A DNA stretch of 64,000 nucleotides from Corydoras sp. C115 (lineage: Eukaryota; Chordata; Actinopteri; Siluriformes; Callichthyidae). The DNA is taken from assembly GCA_019802505.1 (NCBI GenBank), contig JAFMOC010000003.1, positions 223,501 to 287,500 on the forward strand, read 5' to 3'. Both the position numbers and the translations under genes were made by a program. Shown piece after piece: positions 22,091 to 33,067 of this stretch; positions within the stretch are counted from its first letter, which is position 1, and each line of letters starts with the position of its first letter. A model generated the notes under the pieces. It made no database searches, was not told the DNA's origin, and saw only the letters and a list, made by a program, of their open reading frames with translations.

Positions 22091-22402
22091 GCGGCACGGT
22101 GGCTTAGTGGTTAGCACGTTCGCCTCTCAGCGCTAGGGATTCCCGGTTCGAATCCCCATCTGGGTGGAGTTTCCATGTTCTCCCCGTGTCTGCGTGGGTT
22201 TCCTCCGGGTTCTCCGGTTTCCTCCCACAGTCCAAAAACATAGATGAAGGCTAATTGAATTCTCCAAATTGCCCCCATATAGAGTGCGTTTGTGTGTGAA
22301 CCCGGAGAACCCGGAGGAAACCCATGCGGACACGGGGAGAACATGGAACCAGATTGGGAATTTCTGGGTGCACGTTCTAACCACTAAGGCACTCTGTCGC
22401 TC
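22091..22402. mobile_element. Inverted SINE-A dimer with heads outward
   Basis: 22091-22299 is a forward copy from the head (GCGGCACGGTGGCTTAGTGG) through the core to GTGTGTGTGA. From 22300 the sequence switches to the reverse strand, with core to head (GAACCCGGAGGAAACCCATG to CTAACCACTAAGGCACTCTG). The arms share about 100 bases and could fold into a hairpin. Neither arm keeps its tail. Confidence 0.8.
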
Positions 22403-22414
22403 CACCACCACACA

Positions 22415-22798
22415 TCCATCCATCCATCCATTATCTTCCGCTTTATCCTTTAACAGGGTCGCGGGAGTCCCCCATGCCCATCCAAGGGAGAACGTTTCGG
22501 GCGCTGGGCAGACACACCCAGGACAGGGTGCCAATCTATCGCTGGGCCCACACTCACTCACACAGACACACTCGCTGGGCCCACACTCACTCACACAGAC
22601 ACACTCTATATGGGGCAATTTTGGAAAATTCAATTGACCTTGAGCCATGTTTTTGGACTGTGGGAGGAAACCGGAGAACCCGGAGGAAACCCACGCAAAC
22701 GTGGGGAGAACATGGAAACTCCACCCAGTTTGGGATTCGAACCGGAACTCCCTAGCGCAGAGAGGTGCACGTGCTAACCACTAAGGCACTGTGTCGCC
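22415..22798 (-). mobile_element. SINE-A, full length, with internal duplication and target-site duplication
   Basis: CCACCACCACACA occurs at 22402-22414 and again at 22799-22811. Inside, the segment TCGCTGGGCCCACACTCACT with its following CACACAGACACAC is tandemly duplicated (about 22539-22604), making this copy longer than usual. Confidence 0.9.
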
Positions 22799-22811
22799 CC
22801 ACCACCACACA

Positions 22812-23482
22812 GTGATACTAATTTACCCCTGACTCGTAAATAAAGCTTCATCCCGACACCATGCCAAAAAAACCTATTTTGCATTATGTATGCAGACAAG
22901 ACTTCAGTGTGTAGCAGGGAATTTCGCCTTCACCTGTTTCTCAACATAAAAAATCTGCAGATTAGAGAAGGCGGAATAAATAAACGTTTAGGATTTGGAA
23001 TGTGATACATGCACGTGATATCAGGACTAGTCATATTGCTGTTGACATGCTGCCACACATTGCAACATAAAACATCTAGCATCGGCTGTTCAGGCTGAAT
23101 ACAGAGACATAGACGCTTAAAGCTGCTGCTCTCTCAGCAGTTAAGCTTCAGAAGAGCGAGAGCCTTTATTTTAGGCCTTCTCCCAATCGCAAAGCCGGTG
23201 CACTGCAGACACTTTAGCCCACTTGCACTTACATAACAATCAAGTACTTTTATTTCTCGAGCTCTTTGACAGATTGTTTGCTGTACACTTTTCCCCATAC
23301 TAAGTGATATTTTCAGCTGCCATCATGTCTTTATCAAACAGCTAGTCATGAGTGTGTGTAAGCTGCAAGATGCATTTATCATCCAACACCTGGGAAGCCA
23401 AGCTGGGTTGATAATGTGATTTGTTAAGTAGTAATTGCTGCATCTGGGGAGTGTTCTCTCTTATTAACATTGTATTCTGCAG
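22812..23482. other. Unique intronic sequence
   Basis: No feature recognised apart from the acceptor-like TGTATTCTGCAG at its end. Confidence 0.45.
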
Positions 23483-23661
23483 GTGTTCCATCATCACTGA
23501 ATGAAAAGCCAGACAGGGCACCGTCAGCCCCCTGTAATCCCTCATTCTCTTCCAACACGCTTGTGGATGTTAATAGTAGCGATGTACCAGATATTCAGAA
23601 ATTAGAATTATTTTGCTGCAAATATCAAGAATACTTTAAGAGTGTTTGGTTGAATAAGTGA
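23483..23661 (+). CDS. Weak candidate exon in phase with exon 1
   Basis: After the acceptor-like TGTATTCTGCAG the sequence stays open for 59 codons in the frame needed to follow the phase-1 donor at 7885. It ends at TGA 23659-23661, and an AATAAA follows at 23670-23675. The joined reading would give a small secreted protein with three Cys near its end. Against it, the polypyrimidine tract is poor, no known domain is visible, and an open run this long arises by chance at about the few-percent level. It could be an alternative last exon or nothing. Confidence 0.15.
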
Positions 23662-23837
23662 AAATGCAGAATAAACTAGAGAGGTGTGGGTCCTGAAGAA
23701 AATGTGAGTGCAGCCTCAATGTAGAGCATGGCTGGGTATAAGGGTGTGTCTATAATCTATGGTCACATCAATGGTCGGGACAGTTTGGGTTTGGAATGGC
23801 GTTGATATCTCAATTTTTTTAAATTACTGTAAGTAAA

Positions 23838-24060
23838 TGGCGTGGTAGCTCAGTGGTTAGGGTGTTGGGCTATCAATCAGAACGTTGGGGGTTCAAATCC
23901 CAAGACCACTGATGTTACCAGTGTGGGTCCTTGAGCCAGACCTTAACCCTAATTGCTCCAGGGATGTTGTGATTAACCCTGTGCTCACCTTGTAAGTCGC
24001 TTTGGATAAAAGCGTCTGCTAAATGACCAAAAATGTAAAAAATGTAAAAAAGTAAAAAAG
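23838..24060 (+). mobile_element. SINE-B, full length
   Basis: A box (GTAGCTCAGTGGTTAGGG), B box (GGTTCAAATCCC), then the L2-type tail and a decayed ATGTAAAAA repeat end. Confidence 0.9.
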
Positions 24061-24094
24061 TAAACATCCACAAGTCGCAGGGGGCTCTTCAACA

Positions 24095-24290
24095 TGTGCA
24101 TCCAGGGGAGACCATTTTGGGTGCTGGGTGCAGCTCTAATCTGGGTGGTGGATCGTTTATCGTCAGTTCTGCAGTGACACTGACGCATGAGGGGCAGCAG
24201 TGCAGCTGTAGATTTATTTAAACGCCTCAGTGACAAAGTGGGGCTGTAGTCCACAAATATATGGACTACAGTCTGGAATAAGTGTCTTTT
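24095..24290 (+). mobile_element. SINE-A scrap joined to element X fragment
   Basis: GCATCCAGGGGAGACCATTT is SINE-A middle on the reverse strand. From about 24138, GGGTGGTGGATCGTTTATCG, then CTGCAGTGACACTGACGC and TTTAAACGCCTCAGTGAC, is element X. Confidence 0.6.
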
Positions 24291-24389
24291 GTTACAGATT
24301 TGAAGAGGCTCTTGTGTTTAGTGCTCATTCTGGTACTTTTTTATGTGTGAAGTTCTTTTGCACGTTGGCAGTAATTGCTTTCTAATATC

Positions 24390-24640
24390 CATTAATCTAA
24401 ACGCGATTCGAACCTGGAAGCTTTGGAGCTGGCCATTGAAATGCTAATAATAGAACTCCATTCCACGGTCCGGATCTTTTGTCCTGCATTAGTTGGTTTA
24501 CTCTCTGGAAGGAGGTCTCAATTATCCGTCAGTGCATTTAAAGCGCTTCCAATTACGAACTCTTATCTTTGTGAAAGAGGGGCAGTCAAAGTAAATCCAT
24601 AATCGTGTAATGAATCAGGTTCTACTTTTTTGACTGGTTT
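24390..24640. other. Repeat-free stretch, candidate conserved noncoding element
   Basis: No repeat signature. It is rich in homeodomain-type cores (AATGCTAATAATAG, CAATTATCC, CCAATTACG). This is only a pattern-based suggestion; no alignment was available. Confidence 0.2.
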
Positions 24641-24713
24641 TTCCGTATCGATTCACATAGCATTCTCTGTTCCCTGGCTACGTTCATTGTGACTTTTTTT
24701 CTTAATATTAATT

Positions 24714-25065
24714 CCATCCAGTCCATCCATCCATTCCGCTTTATCCTCTATTAGGGTCGCGGTGGGGTTCCCCATGCCCATCCAGGGGAGAGCGTCTCGG
24801 GCGCTGGGCAGATACACCCAGGACAGGGCGCCAATCTATTGCTGGGCACACACTCACTCACACGGACACACTCTGTATGGGGCAATTTGGAGAATTCAAT
24901 TGACCTTGATCCATGTTTTTGGACTGTGGGAGGAAACCGGAGAACCCGGAGGAAACCCACGCGGACACGGGGAGAACATGGAAACTCCACCCAGATTGGG
25001 ATTCGAACCGAGAATCCCTAGCGCTGAGAGGAGAACATGCTACCCACTAAGCCACAATGCCGCCC
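24714..25065 (-). mobile_element. SINE-A, full length, with perfect target-site duplication
   Basis: CTTAATATTAATT occurs at 24701-24713 and 25066-25078. It is one of the cleanest copies: intact GGGTCGCGGTGGGG, core and B box. It is a good source for a consensus. Confidence 0.94.
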
Positions 25066-25119
25066 CTTAATATTAATTAATTATATATTTGGTCAATGGA
25101 CACTTTTTACACCATACTG

Positions 25120-25300
25120 TTTGAGGGCGAGGGGGTCCCCATCTAGAGGAGAACATTACTGGCACTAGGCAGATACACCCAGGGCAGCGTGCCAATCTAT
25201 CACTGGACACACATTGGTGGCAATTTAATGCATTCAATTTACTATTTTCGAACATGGAAACTCCACTCAGATCGGGATTCGAACCTGGATCCCCAGCGAA
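25120..25300 (-). mobile_element. SINE-A, internally deleted
   Basis: From GTCCCCATCTAGAGGAGAAC to ATTCGAACCTGGATCCCCAG. Most of the core and the far head are missing. Confidence 0.72.
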
Positions 25301-25375
25301 TTTAATTTTTTACTTTCTAATAAAAAGCACTACATAATTATTAAAATAACAATTTAATTAATTAAAAACTTTTTG

Positions 25376-25708
25376 GGGGCAGCATGGTGGCTTAGTGGTT
25401 AGCATGTTCTCCTATCAGCGCTAGGGAATCCCGGAGTTTCCATGTTCTCCCAGTGTACACGTGGGTTTCCTCCGGGTTCTCCGGTTCCTCCCACAGTCCA
25501 AAAACATGGATCAAGGTCAATTGAATTGCCCCATAAAGAGTGTGTCTGTGTGAGTAAGTGTGTGCCCAGATTGTGTGTGTGATAGATTGGCGCCCTGTCC
25601 TGGGTATATCTGCTCAGCGCCCAAGACGTTCTCTCCTGGATGGGCATGGTGAACCCGCCCCCCCCCCCCCCCCCCATGACCCTAGTAGAAGTGGAATATA
25701 ATGGATGG
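25376..25708 (+). mobile_element. SINE-A with perfect target-site duplication and long C-run
   Basis: AAAAACTTTTTG occurs at 25364-25375 and 25709-25720. The B box is damaged (GGAATCCCGGAG). The CCCCGCGACC block has become a run of about 19 C ending near 25675. Confidence 0.92.
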
Positions 25709-25720
25709 AAAAACTTTTTG

Positions 25721-26035
25721 AAGGCGGCATGGTCGTGTAGTGATTGGCCTGTCTGCCTCCCAGCACTGGAGATCCCTGTTCGAATCCCAATCCTGGTGGA
25801 ATTTCAATGTTCTCCCCTTGTCTGCATGGGTTTCCTCCAGGTTCTCCTTTCATCCCACAGTCCAAAAACAGAGATTTAAGGTCAATTAGCTGGTTTGATT
25901 TGCCCCTATCTAAATTACCCCTATATAATGTGTGTCAAGCGATGGATTAGCACCCTGTCCTGGGTGTCTCTCAAAACATTCTCTCCCATGGGCATTGGAG
26001 AACCCCATCACGACCTTAGTATGGAATTAAGCTGT
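25721..26035 (+). mobile_element. SINE-A, diverged
   Basis: Head AAGGCGGCATGGTCGTGTAG, B box GTTCGAATCCC, core, then a degraded tail near 26016-26035. It begins directly after the right target duplication of the preceding copy. Confidence 0.78.
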
Positions 26036-26635
26036 CAAGATCATAAGATAAGATGAGCTTTGAAGTGTCATAACTATATCAATTTATTCTGAACGTCCAC
26101 AGGCGATGTGAGATTAAACATGAACAAAGTTTGGACGCACCCCCCCCCCCCCCCAAAGTAGTTTACTTCTGTCCTCCGTTCTGTTTACAGTTGCATGATA
26201 GAACATACTTTTTCACAGGCAGTGCGAGGCGTTCTCCTACCCTTCAGCCTTGAGTCAGTTCTTGTCCTAGATTTTCTGTTCTCTCTTGTCACCCTTATGT
26301 ATCTTGTGCTCTCTTACTCTCAGCTTTTTTCTTCGCTACTCCTTTCATTCCTGTTTTGTTTGGCTCACAAAAATTCTATTTCACTGCCCTGCTCTGACTT
26401 ATAAACAAGGTGATGTGATAAAGCCAGAGGAAAGCGAGTCCACTGCTAACAGCTCACTTTGGAGTAGTGTGTAAGACATTTTACTCCCACAGTGCGGCTA
26501 ACTGTTGGCACTGAGCCGATCAGTGTAACGTTTCGTTATTTATTTATAATTTTTTTTTAGAATGCTTGTGAAAGCTGTATTTTAATATCTGGTTTGCATG
26601 GGCGCAAAGCTAAGATCACATGCTGACTATGAGAA
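26036..26635. other. Unique intronic sequence with a C-run
   Basis: A run of 14 C lies at about 26140-26154. The open stretches at 26195-26474 are Leu/Ser-rich by composition and match nothing I recognise. Confidence 0.45.
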
Positions 26636-26830
26636 GAAAAGATAAGATAGACCTTTATTTGTCCCACAATGGGGAAATTCACATTCTCAGCAGCAAGCTA
26701 CATTAGAAAAAAGGTGAAAAGGGTATTTAGTAATTTTAAAATTTTTTATAGAAATAGAAATCTCTATATATACATGATAAATTCAAATTTTCAGTTATGT
26801 ACAGACATATAACAGAGGAATCAATTGAAA
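26636..26830 (-). mobile_element. LINE 3'-UTR fragment with GATAA tail
   Basis: GATAAGATAGACCTTTATTT, then GTCCCACAATGGGGAAATTC, is the reverse complement of the tail at 29235-29291. This is a common fish LINE terminus; I think Rex1/CR1-like but cannot confirm the clade. Confidence 0.6.
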
Positions 26831-26882
26831 CAAATATTGCACATATGGTATATGAAAAAAAGCAGGAGCATGTTGCTCCTAT

Positions 26883-27230
26883 ACATCCACCCATTATCTT
26901 GCGCTTTGTCCTCTGCTAGGGTCGTGGGGGGCTTCCCCATGCCCATCCAGGGTAGAACGTTTCAGGCGCTGGGCAGATACACCCAGGACAGGGTGCCAAT
27001 CTATCGCTGGGCACACACTCACTCACACAAACACACTCTATATGGGGCAATTTGGAGAATTCATTTGACCTTGATCCATGATATTGGAATGTGGGTGGAA
27101 ACTGGAGATCCTGGAGGAAACCCACGTGGACACGGGGAGAACATGAAACTCCACCCAGATTGGGTTTCGAACTGGAAATCCCTAGCGCTGAGAGGCGAAC
27201 ATGCTGACCACTCAACCACCGTGCCGCCCT
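26883..27230 (-). mobile_element. SINE-A, full length
   Basis: All blocks are present from CACCCATTATCTTGCGCTTT to CAACCACCGTGCCGCCC. Target duplication not clear. Confidence 0.88.
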
Positions 27231-27840
27231 ACTAGTGATATACGTAGTTAAAATATAAAAACAAGTTAATCAATAAGATTATTTAATAAGATTTCTAAAT
27301 TAGCATAATTTGGTTTGTTCTTAATTAATGTGAACAATAACATAACTTAAACAATCTTGAGATCAGAGACGTGTTTTTTGTACTTTTCCTTTTATTTAAT
27401 GATTTTATAATCATGTTGTATATTTATATCATATGTAAGAGACATTTTGCATCTCACACATTGGTAGGAGGTGTTTTTGGGGATTTTGTTTACTTTGCCT
27501 TCATACAGGTATTAAATATCCAGTGCATACCGCATGCTGTGACTTGGCGCCTTGATATAGTCTTAACAGATTTGAGAACTTGTGCTTTAACTCGATGGAA
27601 ATTCACACACCAGAATTTCTAATAAAAAAACTTTCAGTTCAGAGGTTTTGATCAGTTTGACTGCCTTCACAGTTGTCAGGTGGATATTTTTTAGCTACAA
27701 AAAAGAACATTAATATTAATGATGTTGTTTTACACTTGAGCATCACCCGAAACCTGTTTATAACTTAAAAATATAAAAAAAAATACATCTAAATCAAAAC
27801 ATCCAAAATAATCAATTATAAATTGGAAGTTTTGTATTAT
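27231..27840. other. Unique AT-rich sequence
   Basis: Nothing recognised. Confidence 0.45.
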
Positions 27841-27842
27841 GG

Positions 27843-27985
27843 AAGTTTGGCTAGCACATTTGCCCCTCAGTTCTGAGGATCCAGGTTCGAATCTTGATCT
27901 GTGTGGCGTTTTTATATACTTCTCATGTTCTGGGTTCGGAGTGAATTTTTCTCCATAATCCTCCCACATTTCAAAAACATGAATA
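27843..27985 (+). mobile_element. SINE-A, tail-truncated and diverged
   Basis: Head remnant GCTAGCACATTTGCC, B box GGTTCGAATCTTG, then a decayed core to TTTCAAAAACATG. Confidence 0.62.
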
Positions 27986-28091
27986 TATCCATCCATCCAT
28001 TATCTTCTGCTTTATCCTCTACTAGGGTCTCGGGGGGGTGCCAGGGTGCCAATCCTGTACACCCAGGACAGGGTGCCAATCTATCGCTGGG

Positions 28092-28124
<33 letters not shown>

Positions 28125-28245
28125 TATATGGGGCACTTTGGAGAATTCAATTGACCTTGATCCATATTTTTTAGACTGTGGGAGTAAACCGGAGAACCAG
28201 GAGGAAACCCACGCTGACACGGGGAGAACATGGAAACTCTGTGTA
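27986..28245 (-). mobile_element. SINE-A, head-truncated, inverted against its neighbour
   Basis: Tail CCATCCATCCATTATCTTCT through a CA-expanded middle (28095-28114) to GAACATGGAAACTC. The B box and head are missing. A small duplication of GGTGCCAATC lies near 28037-28080. Confidence 0.82.
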
Positions 28246-29195
28246 GAATCAATAATACTAATTGTCCCTGTGATCAGCTCATTTGTAAACTATGAGTGAG
28301 GAAAGATTTATCCATAGTTGACCCAGAGGTGATCTACCTCATAAAAACAGAATGGACTACAGTCTTTGTAAACTGATTTATAAAGTATCCAAATGTTAAA
28401 CATGTCTGAATAAATCTCTCACGCACACACATGACTCAGAATTGAATTTGACAAAATCAAATGATTGAACTACTTGATTATTTTATCCCCACAATAATTC
28501 TAGATGAATCTCTGTTCTAATTCAGCAGTTCTGACATATGTGAAACAGCAAGGCTTAAAGTAGAAACCTGATCTGAGCTTGTGGGATACAATATATGCGG
28601 TTAAACCTAATATGCCTTCTGTAATCATGATTAATATTGTGGCTAATAAAGTTTGGAATTTTGCAAAATGGTGTCCACTTAATGTGCACTGATAGACACA
28701 ACTAACTCATTGCTTCACCTTGTAGATTTTAATCTTTAGCAACAAATAGAGGCAAGAAATACACTGTGGACAGTATTGAGTCACCTCAGAATCACTGATC
28801 TCAGACATTTCATGCAGCATTGCAGTTATATCCTTTTTTGTTTGAACATGACTGTGTACCACGGCACAACGCAAGGCTTTTTAATGTCATGGTCGAATAG
28901 GTTTGGTTTAAAAGAGTCCTGATTTCAACTCAAAAATTCCTTTGGGGTAATCTAGAACTGAGACTGTGAGCCAGACGTCCTCATACAACATCAGTCTTTT
29001 GACCTTTAAATATTTCTTTAGATAAATGAGCAAAATATTCACGGATAAATTTCATAAAGCCTTTTCAGAACAGTGAAAGCTGGCATAGCTGTGGTGGCTG
29101 ACCAACTTAAAATGAGATGTCAAAAGCTCAGTAGTTTTAATGTGTAGGTGTCTAAATACTATATTGTGTTTGTATTAGACTTGATGTCTGGTAAA
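28246..29195. other. Unique intronic sequence
   Basis: Nearly 1 kb with no recognised repeat or gene. Confidence 0.45.
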
Positions 29196-29199
29196 TTGA

Positions 29200-29291
29200 T
29201 AGTTTCCCACTGACCGATTGGTTTATTGGTTGTGAATTTTCCCATTGTGGCACAAATAAAGGCCTATCTTATCTTATCTTATCTTATCTTT
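29200..29291 (+). mobile_element. LINE 3' tail with TCTTA repeats
   Basis: TTTTCCCATTGTGGCACAAA, then TAAAGGCC and four ATCTT units. Same tail family as 26636-26830, opposite strand. Confidence 0.62.
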
Positions 29292-29890
29292 GCCGCAGTT
29301 GTTAGAAGTGTTACAGAATTTCCGCCTGCATCTTACTTCGTGCATCTGGTTTGCAGGGAATTTATTTTTTAAAATGTTTAAATCTGACCGTCCAATGTTA
29401 TCAAAGCTGGCATTCTCTGTATTGTGTCGGAATTGAGTATACAAATCACGTCGACTGTGTATTTTAATTAAAATGGTACAAAGGCAACATTCAGCATTTA
29501 ACCTGGGAGTTATTTTGGCTTTTTTAAAATATATGCCCATTTTAATTTCAATGTCAGTAACGCATTTCTAAAAAATGAATCCAGCAACAACAAAAGACTG
29601 ACGGTCGGACGGAGTTTTAAATGCATGTGATGGAACAGCTCAGAATAGCTCTTAATTGTATTAGTTGGTATTTGTTCATGACTGGGCATCTTTTAGAAAG
29701 TTTTTAGAAGGTAAACTGGAGGAGGTTCTTTTTAAATTTAATTATGTGGCAACATAATTCAATTAAACATATCAAAGTTTTCATGACTGTCATATGATGT
29801 TAAAGTTCTAAAACTTTCATCCTAAAATGAACAGTGATTTTCAAATGTTGCTGTGCTGTCATTATAATATTACCAAATTCAAGATGTCAT
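29292..29890. other. Unique intronic sequence
   Basis: Nothing recognised. A reverse-strand open stretch at 29274-29540 has no known motif. Confidence 0.45.
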
Positions 29891-29893
29891 TAT

Positions 29894-30108
29894 TGGGTGG
29901 CACGGTGGCTCTATATGGGGAAACAAATTGCCCCATATAGAGTGTGTATGTGTGCATGTCTGTGTGAGTGAGTGTGTGCCCAGCGTTGGATTGGCGCCCT
30001 GTCCTGGGTGTATCTGCCCAGCACCCGAAACATTCTCTCCTGGATGGGGATGGGTAACCCCACCGCGACCCTAATAGAGGATAAAGCGTAAGATAATGGA
30101 TGTATGGA
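29894..30108 (+). mobile_element. SINE-A rearranged into a hairpin
   Basis: The head (GGGTGGCACGGTGGCT) jumps straight to CTATATGGGG (29911-29920), a reverse-strand piece of the element. A 10-base spacer and the forward CCCCATATAG (29931-29940) follow, then the normal middle and tail. The two 10-base arms are perfect reverse complements. B box and core are absent. Confidence 0.8.
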
Positions 30109-30126
30109 TTATTGGTCAGCACGTTG

Positions 30127-30493
30127 ATTTATGGTTAGCACGTTCACCTCTCAGCACTAGGGATTCCTGGTTCAAATCCCAATCTGGGTTTCCATGTTCT
30201 CCTGGGTTTCCTGAGTTTCCATGTTCTCCTCTGGTCCGCATGGATTTCCTCCGGGTTCTCCGGTTTCCTCCCACAGTCCAAAAACATGGATCAAGTCAAT
30301 TGAATACTTCAAAAATTGCCCCATATAAAGTGTGTTTGTGTGTCTGTGTGAGTGAGTGTGTGCCCAGCGATAGATTGGCACCCTGTCCTGGGTGTATCTG
30401 ACCAGCGACTGAGACGTTCTTCCCTTGATGGGCATGGGGAAAACCCCCGCACGACCCTAGTAGAGGATAAAGTGGAAGATAATGGATGGATGG
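30127..30493 (+). mobile_element. SINE-A with small internal duplication
   Basis: A-box part ATGGTTAGCACG, B box GGTTCAAATCCC. The segment TTTCCATGTTCTCCT is repeated at about 30188-30202 and 30217-30231. The tail is complete (GATAATGGATGGATGG). Confidence 0.86.
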
Positions 30494-30600
30494 AAGATGT
30501 CATTATTTTTACCATTTTTAATAATCTTATAATGAGAGTCTTGTTTTCTGGGTCACATTTTTACACAGGTTGTGTGACTTTTTTTCTCTGTCTGAGGTTC

Positions 30601-31165
30601 ACATTACATTACATTTACATTTAGTCATTTAGCAGACACTTTTATCCAAAGCGACATACAAATAAGAACATCACAGTTCAGTAGTTATCAAGAAAACCAA
30701 CTACAATGTAGAATCATCAAACCTGATTGTTATCTGTTCCTGCACCTCCCCCCCCCCCTTTTATTTATTTTTTTCTACAACAGGTGTTTGTTACAAAGAT
30801 GCGTCTTCAGTAGTTTCTTAAAAAATACCAAGTGATTCTGCCTTACAGACAGAGTTGGGAAGATGGTTCCACCATTTTGCAGTGGTGAACCCCACAGAGT
30901 GAGAATTAGCTCCTTTTTGAGGTGGAACCTCCAGGTGACAATCATCACTAGAGCGAAGTGAATGAGCCTGAGTGTATTTTGAAAAGATAGAGTGAAGGTA
31001 AGAGGGGGCAGATCCAGAAATGGTTCTGTAGATCAGAGTCAGTGACTTGTACTGAATGCAGCAACTACAGGGAGCCAATGGAGATCAATGAGTAGTGGAG
31101 TGACATGAGTTCTCTTGGGTGGTTGAATACAAGTCACGGTGCAGTGTTCTGAATTAGTTGTGGAG
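30601..31165 (-). pseudogene. L2-type LINE 3' end
   Basis: On the forward strand it opens with the L2 tail (CATTTAGCAGACACTTTTAT). On the reverse strand an 86-codon frame (30818-31078) carries YRTISGSAPSYLHSIFSKYT, then SLRSSDDCHLEVP. These match the C-terminal end of fish L2 reverse transcriptases. RT motifs are truncated away. Confidence 0.85.
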
Positions 31166-31864
31166 GCCTGTTTGTAAGATAAACTTAATTCTTTATTTGA
31201 GATCAGCTGCATATTAAACGAGGTGAGAAGCGTTTGTCTGAATACATATTTCTACTATCACAGCTCATGAAGTATCACCAGTTCCACCGACTTAAAAGCA
31301 GTTTCGGTTAGTCTTGTTTAATACAGTGGTGAAGACAGAAGGGCAGCCAGCAGTCATTATCAGGACTGTTTCCTTGACAGACAGAAGGGAAATGTGGCGA
31401 ATGTTTGTTGAAATCAAAGTGAGTCCAGATTCTAGCTTTTCTCTATACCCTTCTTTTGCACAAATGTCTATCCTTATTGGGCTCAGCCAACTGCATTGTT
31501 AAAAAAAAAGAAGAGACAGAGGGAATAAAACATGCCGTTTGTGAATACAGCTCCCCTGAACCTCTAAACCTCAAAGACTTATGAGTTGGTCTGAGGTGTG
31601 CATAAATATAATAAATACAGCTTCTCAGAAGAATGAATGATCTCTGCAGTCTGTGAAACACAATAACAATGATTCAGTGCTCCCAGTTATATGGTGTAGT
31701 ATGGAAACAAGACATAAAGAAGATAAGGATCAGTTTTTTTTTTTCCTTATAAGATTCCTTGTTGTTTGTAGTGTGGATAATTGTTCTAGGTTCACTAAAA
31801 TATATGTTTAAAATAGAAATGAACTGCAATTAGTGAATAGTGAATGTTCTGTAAGTCATTTAAT
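31166..31864. other. Unique intronic sequence
   Basis: Nothing recognised. Confidence 0.45.
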
Positions 31865-31878
31865 CCTGTACAGGATTT

Positions 31879-32143
31879 CCATCCATCCATTATCTTCCGC
31901 TTCCACCCCTACTACGGTTGGGGGGGGGGGGCAATGTTTCGGGCGCTGGGCAGATACACCCAGGACAGGACGCCAATCTATCGCTGGGCACACACTCATC
32001 CACACAGACACACTCTATATGGGGCAATTTTAAAGAATTCTATTGACTTTGATCCTTATTTTTGGACTGTGGGAGGAAACCGGAGAATCAGGAATCGCTA
32101 GCATTGAGAGGCGAACGTGCTCACCAATAAGCGACCGTGCCAT
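31879..32143 (-). mobile_element. SINE-A, shortened, with target-site duplication
   Basis: CCTGTACAGGATTT (31865-31878) and CCTGTATAGGGTTT (32144-32157) match at 12 of 14. The core is deleted between GAGGAAACCGGAGAATC and AGGAATCGCTAGC. A 12-base G-run sits near 31920. Confidence 0.85.
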
Positions 32144-32185
32144 CCTGTATAGGGTTTACAAGATTAAAAAAAAAAAAAGTTTTGT

Positions 32186-32450
32186 GTGGCACGATGACTT
32201 AATTGTTTAGCACCTTCACCTTTCAGCATTGGGGATCCAGGTTTGAATTCCGATCTGAGTGGATTTCCTCAGGATTTTCTGGTTTCCTCCCACAGTCCAA
32301 AAAACACAGATTCAAGTTGAATTGGCCACTCTATATTGCCCCATATAGTGTGTGTTTGTGTGACTGTGTGCCCAAAAATGGATTGGTGCCCTGTCTTGGG
32401 TATAGCTGCCTAGTGCTTGAGATGTTTTCTGTTGAATGGGCATGGGGAAC
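32186..32450 (+). mobile_element. SINE-A, diverged, tail-truncated
   Basis: Head GTGTGGCACGATGACTTAAT, B box GGTTTGAATTCC, shortened core, end near GGGCATGGGGAACC. An A-run of 12 precedes it. Confidence 0.75.
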
Positions 32451-32901
32451 CTTTGGTCAGTTAATACTTATTTGCTTATTAATACTTATTTACTTATTTT
32501 AATTTCTTAATGCAATCACTCACAATATGCAGGCAAATATGTTTTTCATTTTTATGACTTTGTAAAAGCACCGTATATGTTAACTTTTCCTCATAGTAAT
32601 TAACATGTACACCCAAGTGCTTTGAACAGGACATATGAAATCAATAGGCAAGTGTGCGTCCACAGTCTAGGACTGACAACAGAAAACCTGCTCTGCAGCG
32701 CTTGCCTAATTTATTCTTGGATGTCACACTGATCTAGGGTAAGGCACAAGTGTTTTGTTTTCTCGCCAAGACCCCAATTTAAGGAATTGTTGTTTAATAT
32801 TTACATCTCATAGTAGTTGAGTGGTTGTATACACTGGATATAATAAGGCCACAGGTCCTGTTCAAATGTGAAAATCTTATATCATATATAACAATAAAAA
32901 G
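32451..32901. other. Unique intronic sequence
   Basis: Nothing recognised. Confidence 0.45.
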
Positions 32902-33067
32902 GGGGACGGCATGGTAGCTTAGTGGTGTGTGTGAGGGTGTGCCCACCCATAGGTTGGCACCCTGTCCTGGGTGTATCTGCCCAGCGCCCGAGACGTTCTC
33001 CCCTGGATGGACATGGGGAACCCCCCCGCGATCCTAATAGAGGATAAAGCAGAAGATAATGGATGGA
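32902..33067 (+). mobile_element. SINE-A, large internal deletion
   Basis: The head (GGACGGCATGGTAGCTTAGT) joins directly to the middle (GTGTGTGTGAGGGTGTGCCC) and continues to an intact tail. B box and core are lost, so Pol III transcription is unlikely. Confidence 0.82.
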
